A stretch of 64,000 nt of DNA from Girardinichthys multiradiatus (Eukaryota > Chordata > Actinopteri > Cyprinodontiformes > Goodeidae): positions 39,112,975-39,176,974 of the forward strand of contig NC_061804.1 of assembly GCF_021462225.1 (NCBI RefSeq), in the 5' to 3' direction. Within the stretch, counting starts at the first letter, position 1. Each line of letters begins with the position of its first letter. Position numbers and translations under genes: made by a program. The notes under the pieces were generated by a model. The model saw only the letters and a program-made list of their open reading frames with translations. It did not search any database and was not told the DNA's origin. Positions 43,158 to 64,000 of this stretch are shown here, piece by piece.

Positions 43158-43275
43158 CTTTTCTGCAAAACAGCCTTCATTTATCGAGTCCTGACTCCAG
43201 GTTCCAATCCGCTCCAGAAACGGCGCAGGACCGGAAGCGAGCCGCGCCCATTGCATTTTGGGAGCTGTAGGCTCA
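43158..43275 (-). promoter_or_regulatory. prdm15: prdm15 promoter and presumed non-coding exon 1
   Basis: GC-rich segment upstream of the ATG exon. On the minus strand, 43270-43248 reads CTACAGCTCCCAAAATGCAATGG, close to the ZNF143/Staf promoter motif (CCCANNATGC core). 43240-43231 contains CTTCCGG, an ETS site. A GT donor (AAAAG then GTAACG) sits after 43158, so a non-coding first exon would end there and splice to the acceptor before 42589. No TATA box. Both motifs are common in TATA-less housekeeping promoters; use here is inferred. Confidence 0.6.
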
Positions 43276-43520
43276 GGAGAGTTGTTATCTATCAAACCAA
43301 CTAAAGAAATTATACTTCGCAGAAAAGACCTTAGCTACCACAAATTATGTTATGCTTCTGTACGCAGTCAGTTTATGACTTTAATATCACTGTTTGAAAA
43401 CATTGTAGTTTTATTATTTATTTTTACATAATTTTATTCGAGTGGTGGAACATTCATGAATGCCTTTCAGGTCGTTTCCCTACAAATTTATCTATGTTAT
43501 GTTATTTGGAAGCTGATAAA

Positions 43521-45259
43521 CAGTGCCTTGCAGAGGTACTCATAGAGCTTAAACTTTTCCACATTTTGTCACATTAGAACCACAAACTTCAATATATTTT
43601 ATTAGGATTCTGTTGTAGCCCGAAAAAATGGAAATTTGTGGTGTGAAATTGCATTCAGCTGCAACTAAATCTCTTCATAGGTCTTGTAAGAAATAAATAA
43701 GGCTCGCATGTTTAATTTGAAGTCAGTCAGTCATTTTCTACCGCTTATTCCATAGTGGGTCACGGGGGAGCTGGTGCCTATCTCCAGCAGTCTATGGGCG
43801 AGAGGCAGGGTACACCCTGGACAGGTTGCCAGTCCATCGCAGGGCAACACACAAACAACCACACACCCTCATTCATACACCTAAGGGAAATTTAGAGTTA
43901 CCAATTAACCTAACAGGCATGTCTTGGGAATGTGGGAGGAAGCCGGAGTACCCGGTGAGAACCCACACTTGCATGGGGAGAACATGCAAACTCCATGCAG
44001 AAAGACCCCAGGCCAGGAATCGAACCCAGGACCTTCTTGCTGCACGGCAACAGTGCTACCAACTGCGCCACCGTGCAGCCCACTTAATTTGAAGTGTGAA
44101 AGCCTAAACAGGTTTATTAGGGAACATTAGTGATCAAGCAGCATCATGAAGACCAAGGAACACAGCAGACAGGTCAGGAAAAAAGTTGCGGAGAATTTTA
44201 AAGCAGGTTTAGGTTACAAAACAACATCGAAAGCTGTTTATTCCATCATCTGAAAATGGAGAGTATGACACAACTGCGAGTCTACCAGGACATGGCTGTT
44301 CGCCTAAACTGACACTCCAGACAAGGACACTGTTAATCAGAGAAGTAGCTAAGAGCCTCGTGGTAACTCTGGAGGAGCTGCAAAAATCCTGGTAGAATCT
44401 GTAAACAGAAAAACTATTGGTTGTACCCTCCACAGATCTGACCTTTATGGTAGAGTAGCAAGAAAGCCATTGTTGAAAGAAAACCATAACAATTCCCAAA
44501 TATTAGGGACACAGCAAGCATGTGGAAGTAGGTACTCTGGTCTGATGACACCAAAATCTAATTTTTTGGCCTGTATGCAAATCAATATATGTGGAGGAAA
44601 CACCCTGACAACACCATCTCCACTAGAAAACCTGATGGTGGCAGTATAATGCTGTATGGAGGCGTTTCTTCAGTAGATGCAGAAAAGCTGGTTGGAGATG
44701 GATGCAGCTAAATTCAGAAGAAAACTTGTTAGAGGCTTTTAAAGAATTGAGATCAGGGTGAAGATTTACCTTCTAGCCAGACAACTACCCAAAACATACA
44801 GCTGGAGCTACAATGCAATAGTTCATATCAAAGAATACTCAAGTGTTAGCATGTCCTAGTCAAAGTCTAGACCTAGATCTAATTAAGAATGTGGAAACTT
44901 TTTTTTTTTTAATTTCTTTTCAAATACACTTTCTATACAATCTGAGGTATACAGCAAAAAAGGGTGAAAAAAAGAGAAAATCGAGCTGCTAGCTGTGAAA
45001 AGCTGGTAGAGACATACCAAAAGACCTGCAGATGTAATTGGTGGTTTAACTAAGCACTGACCCTGTCAGTATTGAGCTGAATACAAACTCATATACCATT
45101 GTTCCCAAATACATATTTAAAAACACATTTCCTTCCACTTCACAATTACACATTTCTTTACTACACTGGTGTATCACATAAAATCCCAATAAAACATAGA
45201 AGTTTCTCGTTTCAACATGTAAAAAGTCTAAGGTGTATGAATACTTTTGCAAGACACTC
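43521..45259 (+). mobile_element. Tc1-like transposon relic interrupted by a SINE-like repeat
   Basis: The left end CAGTGCCTTGCAGAGGTACTC at 43521 and the right end ATGAATACTTTTGCAAGACACTC at about 45237-45259 are inverted copies of each other. Between them are sense remnants such as TCATGAAGACCAAGGAACAC, CAGTATAATGCTGTATGG and GTTAGCATGTCCTAGTCAAAG. Stops and indels destroy the frame. The most complete example of this old family in the window. Confidence 0.9.
43724..44083 (-). mobile_element. tRNA-derived SINE-like repeat (DANA/HE1-type) with 12-bp target duplication
   Basis: Reads on the minus strand from 44083. A-box-like TGGCGCAGTTGG (44070-44059) and B-box-like GGGTTCGATTCC (44027-44016) mark a tRNA-derived head. 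The body includes TGGAGTTTGCATGTTCTCCCC and CTGGACAGGTTGCC-type complements, and the tail is a TGAC repeat (43724-43735). TTAATTTGAAGT occurs at 43712-43723 and 44084-44095, the target-site duplication, inside the Tc1 relic. It is not a functional tRNA gene. Confidence 0.85.
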
Positions 45260-47449
45260 TATGCATTGTTTGAGAAATAATCAGCAAAACCAACCCAGAG
45301 CTGGACAGAAAAGCTGAAGTAAGTTTAACCTTTAGCTGCTGGTTCCTCTGTAACTATTTGAATATTAAAATCTGTTTAAAACAGCACATTAAAGCACAAA
45401 ATACATCATCCAATGTCAGCACAGTCTCATGTAGTCACTCAGTGTTTATTGCTGAAAATTAAATAACTCAGTTGGATTTTAGTTACAATCCCTGCAGGGA
45501 AATGGCTGGCATTCTGCAGCAGCGCATCAGTCAGCCGGTTTATGTGCACAGAGCAGACACCATTAAAAAAAGCATTAAGATAAACACATATAGCCGTAAT
45601 GCTTAGTGAACGAACAACAGTAAGGTTCTTGAAGGCTGAAACGGGTAAGGGTTGTAGAGCTGGAGGAGATTTGAGATTTGGCAGTCCGTTTTTCTGATTT
45701 TGAAGACGTTTCTCTGGGCCTCTTTCAGGTCCTGAGTCAGGATTGCTTTTTAAACAAACGAAACAGTGATGTTAGATGCCTTATAATGGTGCCATATATA
45801 TATATACCAAGATGCAGGGAAGACCACAACCTCTGCAGATGATTGTGTTGTCATAAAAGTTTTTAGATGTCCAAACATGTAAACACACAAGAAATAGATA
45901 TGTGCATAGGCTTCCGGATTACAGACACAGCTAAGGGTGCAGGAGATCTTGTGGTTGTCTCTCGGGGCACGCCAAACAACACACTACAGTCCTTGAGTCC
46001 TGACTGATGAGGAAGGGGATGTCATTTTAAGAGAAACTATAAGGCGATCTGTTCTCTGCGCAGAAGACATCATTGATAAGCAGTAGCTAAAAGGATGCAC
46101 AGTAACAAGCTGCTCACAAAAGAAAAATACAATCATTAGCTGGATTTAAACAAAGCACACAGTCCCTTTGCTTTGCTCCCAAAAAGTGTGCATACTTTCT
46201 TTTGTTCAAAAACAAGATCTTTTGAAACCAACAAAGTTATAAACTATAAAGCAGAGTTCATTTCATTCAGGGTGGATGGAGAACTGAAGTTAATAAAGAA
46301 CAAGGTTCATTACTTACGAAGGTTTGGCAGGAATGTGTAGCATAACAATCCTTGGATTAAGGTTTATTCACTTCCCCTTAGACAGAATAACATCCCTGCT
46401 GACAGCAGTAGTGCACAAGAGGAATCTTTTAGGAAGACTAAACATAAATTATTACAGAGACCTCAAAGCATGCTGCTTCTTCTTGGTAGAGAGGCAAACT
46501 GTTGTAAAAGCTAGCGGTACATAGTAGTATAACCTCTTTACAACCAATAACTCATCTGAAGCAACTCATTTTCATAGGAAAACAGTTTTACAGCCTTTAT
46601 GCAATGCTTTCAGTGTATTCAGGTCTCACTTGTGAAACATTTTTAGGTTGGAAATTAATGTTTTACTCATGCTAGACAAGATTTATCATCATCACCACCA
46701 TTAGGTAAGCTGAAACAGATTTCTATTTAAGTCAAGGCAAAATAAGTTAAAAGGGGTCTGAGGAGCTTCTGCATACACTGCAAATGTATATTAAACAATT
46801 AATCAAGTATTTGGAACAGATGTAATGATTTTCAACCAATCATCCTGTAGCATTAGTGTTAAAGTAGTAGTCGGATGATGACGATCTCCCTTTGTGAAAT
46901 ATTTTAAACAGGAAGCAGTACAGAAGAGGCTCTATCACAGTAGTGGCTCCTGTCATCGCACAATGAATAGAAGCTACTCGACTCATGCAACTCATACAAA
47001 CGGCACTCTGCTCTTCATCTTTGGTCCTGCTGGTCCAGCGAAGGAAACATGCAGTTCACAGCAGGGAGAGTTTTCTGATCGCACTCAGTGTCGGTGAGGT
47101 AAAGAAAGGCGACCCGCATCAGTCCCATCCGTCCGCAACGAGGCCATAAAAGCACTTAAGATTCCCGACTGTGGCATAAAATCAATTAAAGGAAACATGC
47201 TAAATAATGTCAGCCTATAAGCCATCAACTCAAAACAGTACAATGTTGTTCACATGTAAACACACGTGCAGTTTGAAAAAAGTCAGCTTTTTACAGGAAG
47301 TTCTTATGTTGAATATAGCAAGAAGAGAAGACTTCTCAGCCTTCCTGGTCACAGTGCAGGGGCTCCAGTCTCCAGACAAGGCATTAGGGGAAGCAGGTTA
47401 GCCTTAATGTTTGCCAGTGCATCTATAATGTGGAGGTGATGACGTTAGC
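45260..47449. other. region between prdm15 promoter and c2cd2 3' end, no gene seen
   Basis: About 2.2 kb with short open frames, a short TA repeat near 45800, and no recognisable repeat family. Part of it could be c2cd2 3' UTR if a downstream poly(A) site (for example TTTATT at about 45446) is used. Confidence 0.4.
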
Positions 47450-47450
47450 T

Positions 47451-47500
47451 CAATTCAATTCAATTCAAAGATACTTTATTGATCCCCGAATTCCAGTACT
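47451..47500 (-). repeat. retroposon-like 3' tail immediately after the c2cd2 stop codon, with AATAAA
   Basis: On the minus strand GGGGATCAATAAAGTATC is followed by TTTGAATTGAATTGAATTG, the form of a LINE or SINE 3' end with a five-base tail repeat. AATAAA at 47480-47475 is 70 bases past the c2cd2 stop and is the nearest poly(A) signal. Confidence 0.6.
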
Positions 47501-47549
47501 GTGAAGAGGCTGAGGTTGAACAGCAGTGACGGTGTGGGGGAGGGGGCGG

Positions 47550-60033
<12,484 letters not shown>

Positions 60034-60344
60034 CTGCGGAGTAGACGGTAACCATGGTTTATAACAGACTTTCACCACAGGTGACACAAGTCTCTTAACT
60101 TCTTCTGAAGGAGCAAACGTTTTGAGACTGGCAGAAATGTTTTGTAACTAATTTTATGGCTTCAGCTTTTATTGTGATGTGCACTGATTCTACGTTACTA
60201 TAAAGAGTGAGCAGATAGAAGTTCCATAATGCCAAGTTCAATTAAATTAACTTAATCACAAAAACATAATTACGGGCAGAATGGTTGCTTCTAAAGGGAT
60301 TGGTGCTCTTCTTTAGTCAACTAATGGTTACTAATGGTTGCGCT

Positions 60345-61275
60345 TTCATGAATTAAAATGGCTTCACAGACAAGGATACTGCTGCAAGGAAAGCCACACC
60401 CAAAAAAAGCCATTCATGGAATCATCAAGAACTTCAAGAGCAGAGGTGCAGTTGCTCTGAAGAAAGCTTTGGGGTCCAGGAAACTGCAGTACGGCCCAGG
60501 ACTGCCTCTTGAAGATAATTCAACTGATGCATAGTTACCATGTCACACCGTGCTAGGTGGATCATTTAAAACCTTGATAGAAGCTCCTCTCACACTGTAC
60601 CCTGGAAAACATGCCAGAAAGCAAAATCTACTGCTGCTATAGAACTGTGTCAGGCAGACAGAAATCTACAGGTGTTAATGTTCTTATTATTTGAGCCGAA
60701 CTGTGAAAACAGTTTGAGGAGGAGGCAGAGGTACAACTGCTCATGGCTGGTCATGGAAGGACAAAATCAGGCGTGTGCTGCAAGAATCCCTCTGGACCAT
60801 TTTCCCAGATCATTTCTGACACTGCTTGGTATTTTTCATAGCTCATCTTTGGCCTCATTCCAGCTCATCACCAGAGATTTTCTTTCATGATCGATGATTT
60901 TTATGTTCAATAATTTCACAGCGTAAACATGGCTTAAGGGATCGGGTTGCCAATAATGCAGAGCTTGCTCAGAAATGGTAGCAGGAAGGTGTGAGTCTTT
61001 CTGCACCACAGTGAGGTGAAGGGTGTTGGATGCTGGCCTGGTGTCAAGAGGAGAAACAAAGAAGACACTTCTCTCCAAGACAAACATAAAGGGCAAACTG
61101 ACTTAATGCAGGAAGGAGCAGGAGTGTACAGCAGAGGACTGGGATAAAGGTATTCTCTCTGATAAAGTCCCCTGTTTGGGAAAAAGACTGCTAGGAGAAG
61201 AAAAGGTGAATACTAACATGAGTCTGGTGTTATGCTGATGGTAAAGCATCCTGAGACCGTAGGGTTACAGTGAGG
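60345..61275 (+). mobile_element. Tc1-like transposon relic, interrupted, upstream of the first visible c2cd2 exon
   Basis: The 5' part has ATGGCTTCACAGACAAGG, CCATTCATGGAATCATCAAG and AACTTCAAGAGCAGAGG (60358-60450). After an unrelated stretch, the 3' part has GCAGAGCTTGCTCAGAAATGG, GCTGGCCTGGTGTCAAGAGG and GGTAAAGCATCCTGAGACCG (60957-61262). All are decayed transposase sequence; the frame is lost. Confidence 0.75.
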
Positions 61276-63085
61276 GTTGGTGTTGGGTCATAGGTGGAAA
61301 TCACGAGGCCCCCCCCCATTCCAAAATGGCTTGGTCCGCAAGTCGTTTCCAACGGGTGGGGCTACCGGCTGCTCCTCTCGCCAGCTCCGTGTTTCAGTGA
61401 GCAACAGGCTCACATGATGAGGAAACTCACCAAAGTGTACAAGCCAGTAAGTCATTTATCACACCACTGGTTCATTGAGCTGTAGCGTGAAAGGTGACAT
61501 TTCTCCCGTTTTGTCCAAACTCAGCCGGTTTTTTTTAAATCAGTTCACTGGTTAAGCAAATAGCCTAGCTTATGATGTTTAACAAGCTCAAACAAGCATG
61601 TAGTATAGCAGCAGTGACAGGGGACAGAGTGGATAGAAGAGAGAAGAGGAGAGCGAGGAGGGAAAAGAGAGGAAGGCAGGAGAAAGAAAGAGAAATGGTA
61701 CGTGACGGGTCAAAATCAGTTGTTCCCTGAAAGTCATGTAGCATCTAGTGACACCTCTAAAATAGACGGATGTTTTCCGTTGAAACATGTCAGGTATGTC
61801 CAAGAAAAAGCGTGTCTAATAACAAAAGAACCTAAAGACTATTTTGTACACAGAAAATGAACTTTAGTGGAACATTGATTATTTCTCAGAAAAGCTTTGA
61901 AATTTAGAAACCAAACTCCAGTAAAACCATATAAACATGCAGCAAGAGGATCTAACAATATTGTAGCTGTAAAGCTGTGTTAGTCTCACTTTGATCGAGC
62001 TTAGTCTGGAGTGGAATTGTGAGAACTTTTTATGTGGAACATTCGGTTCCTCGCCTGAACGAAAATATTAAACTACTTTGTTCAAGGATGCAAAATATTA
62101 CTAGACTTACCCCAGTAGCAACAAACCTATGTTTTCTAGACCCGAATCGGACAGTTCACAAGAAAGTATTTGTGGAGGTGATGGCTAAACGCGCGGCTTT
62201 CATTAAGATATTTATTTTGATCTATGAATATGGATTCTTTTAGCTCTATTGAAAACAACCATAAATTCTTCAACGTGTGTAATTTCTCTTAAGTGACACA
62301 CAGGAGATATGTTTTCTCCAGATCAGCGAGGATCTTAACACCCACTGTGTATATTCATCTAGTAGAAAGAGAAAGCAGTGGAAAGAAAGGGGAAAAAATG
62401 GATCATAAAAAAGGAACACTGGGTAATCCTGCCTGAACAGGCCTGGATTCCAGTTTAGGACTGATCAGAGTGATACAGAACAGGCCCTATCAGACACTAA
62501 CAGGACTTCTCCAATGGATCAAGAAGAAACATCACAGCTATGATGGAAATGGCCAGATCGCTGTACATAAATAAGCAACAATAACATCTTTAATTACAAC
62601 TCCTGCATTGTTGAATGAATCCAGGCGCTGTAACCGTTTCAGTGAAAGGGCTGAGATCTTTCCATCGTAAAACCGAAAGCAATCAGGGATGAAGTGATAG
62701 TTTTTACAACGTGACATCATTATGATGAGGATTCTTCCTGAGAAAACGCCTTTCTCAGAAACTGTGTGTAAGAGGGGTTTACGAAAGGCAGAATAACGAG
62801 ACATACCAGCCAAACAATTATTAGTGTGAACCCAGTAGCTCCGTAACCTGGAGGGAACCAGAGCAGAATGACTCAGATAGTAAAAAACATCACTGCATCA
62901 GCCACTAACCTCGTAGCCAGTCTTCTAGGAAAACTGGATGATGAACCATCCATCAAAGGTTCAAAATGTTAAAATGAACACACCTTAGTTACCTCCATGA
63001 ACGTCAATCAATCATAATCAGGCTGAAAGATATTTGATTCTACAAAAACACATGCACTACAATTAAAAGTATTGAGATACTTGAC
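61276..63085. other. unassigned stretch, probably c2cd2 intron
   Basis: Includes a GC-rich segment (61300-61450) with a plus-strand open frame of 63 codons ending near AAGCCA and GTAAGTC, which I cannot identify. A purine-only-like tract runs at 61618-61697. No c2cd2 exon recognised on the minus strand. Confidence 0.35.
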
Positions 63086-63089
63086 TACA

Positions 63090-63662
63090 CACAATAATAA
63101 AGAACTGGCTCACCCTTCGCAGCTAGAACAGCTTTGCCTCTTCTGGGAATGCTGTCCAAAATGTTACGGTGTGTGTTTATGGGAATATTGGACCTTTTTT
63201 TTCCCAGGAGAACATCTGAGACATCAAGATGTCCTGGTTAACAGTGTCTGTTCTAATTCCTTCCCATGGTACTCTACAGATATGAGGCCAAGGCTCCGTA
63301 TAAGTCAGGCAACTTCATCCACACCAAACTCACACCTCCGTGTCTTTATGTTATGTTGTTCTGAGCACAGAAGGCCCAGCATTTTCAAAGTGTCTTCATA
63401 CGCTGCAGCGTTAAGAGCTCTTTCCACTGGAATTGAAGCAGAGCAAGCCGAGCAACAACACATCATACTCCCCCGTCTAGCTAACTTTCTACTTACTGCA
63501 ACACAGTCAAGCAAGTAGTGTTTTTCACACAGAGAAGCTTCATTTGTTACTCCATGTTTGTAGGAGCAGTCTGTATGCCTATGTGCTGGGTTTCTACACC
63601 TGTGGTCATGGAATTAATACTAACACCCAAACTCAATCATTTGGATGGGCGTCTGAAAATGT
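63090..63662 (-). mobile_element. Tc1/mariner-type relic
   Basis: Antisense pieces: CAGCTAGAACAGCTTTGCC, TCTTCTGGGAATGCTGTCC, GTGTGTTTATGGGAATATTGG, AACTTCATCCACACCAAACTC. Its other end is TTCTACACCTGTGGTCATGG with TTGGATGGGCGTCTG. The middle is deleted. Matches a recalled vertebrate Tc1-like family whose ends encode GGAACATTCG... to ATACTTTTGGC-type repeats. Confidence 0.65.
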
Positions 63663-64000
63663 TTGTTTATATATTAATGTGACGGAACTCATTTTAATAT
63701 GAGTGAGATCTAAGGTTGTCTGAGTAAATCAACCAAAGATAATTTATGGGGAACTTTTTAACTGTCAGGTGTAACACGAAATGCACACACAAAAGCCTGT
63801 CAGACAAGCCTGCATTCGTTTTGTGGTTGCTAGTTAGTAGGACCCAATATATGACCCATGTTGGTTTAATCTTTGTTAAACCGTCACTACAGAGACAATA
63901 CTGTCTGTGTGTTCATGCACTTTATGATTATTGATTGGTTAAAAAGTTTCTTCTGTGAAATCACACCACAGTTATATAAACTGTATTTACATTTGGAAGA
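63663..64000. other. right window edge, no gene seen
   Basis: AT-rich, no recognisable coding sequence or repeat. The missing 5' exons of c2cd2 are expected further right. Confidence 0.4.

Noticed and set aside
42918..43295. 125-codon minus-strand open frame over the prdm15 promoter
   Set aside because: Begins at TTG and reads through the predicted 5' UTR exon, donor and promoter motifs; no similarity to a protein.
44011..44083. possible tRNA gene (A and B boxes)
   Set aside because: The boxes belong to a SINE head; the rest does not fold into an intact tRNA and is followed by the SINE body, tail and a target duplication.
62538..62813. minus-strand open frame as a possible upstream c2cd2 exon
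   Set aside because: Sequence does not resemble the SMP-like or N-terminal part of the family and lacks suitable splice sites and phase.

Overview
The window is a vertebrate, almost certainly teleost, nuclear genome segment. It has spliced genes with GT-AG introns, sparse coding sequence, many fish-type Tc1 DNA transposon remains, LINE 3' ends, tRNA-derived SINE-like repeats and microsatellites. The repeats suggest a percomorph, but I cannot name the species.

Three genes lie head-to-tail on the minus strand. From right to left they are c2cd2 (3' part only), prdm15 (complete coding region) and ripk4 (complete). As I recall it, the same order occurs around RIPK4, PRDM15 and C2CD2 on human 21q22.3, so this is a conserved syntenic block rather than an accessory island. 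I built the gene models by hand from splice sites, reading phase and recalled family similarity. ripk4 has 8 coding exons and 816 aa, with a RIP-type kinase domain plus ten ankyrin repeats. prdm15 has 23 coding exons and 1102 aa, with a PR/SET domain, 16 C2H2-type fingers and a glutamine-rich tail. c2cd2 has its last 10 exons here, 506 aa, covering a membrane-contact protein with a C2 domain; its first exons are not recognised and probably lie beyond position 64000. All three sets of exon phases join without a frameshift.

Layout: 1-8.5 kb is intergenic, with a LINE 3' end and Tc1 and SINE fragments. 8.96-19.84 kb is ripk4. 20-24.1 kb is intergenic with LINE and Tc1 relics. 24.3-43.2 kb is prdm15; its last intron holds an apparently intact Tc1-like transposon (334-aa DD34E transposase, 200-bp inverted repeats) and a 5'-truncated L1-type LINE with a target-site duplication. 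43.3-47.5 kb is intergenic with a Tc1 relic interrupted by a SINE. 47.55-60.03 kb is c2cd2; its introns hold a 1.3-kb GGAT-type array and a non-autonomous derivative of the intact Tc1-like element. 60-64 kb holds more Tc1 relics and no recognised exon.

I do not see an undescribed multi-gene system. The most interesting material is the pairing of an apparently intact Tc1-like element with a fold-back MITE made from its 5' end. Next come the places where transposons touch host gene structure: a poly(A) signal candidate just after the c2cd2 stop, and splice donors lying a few bases from Tc1 relics.
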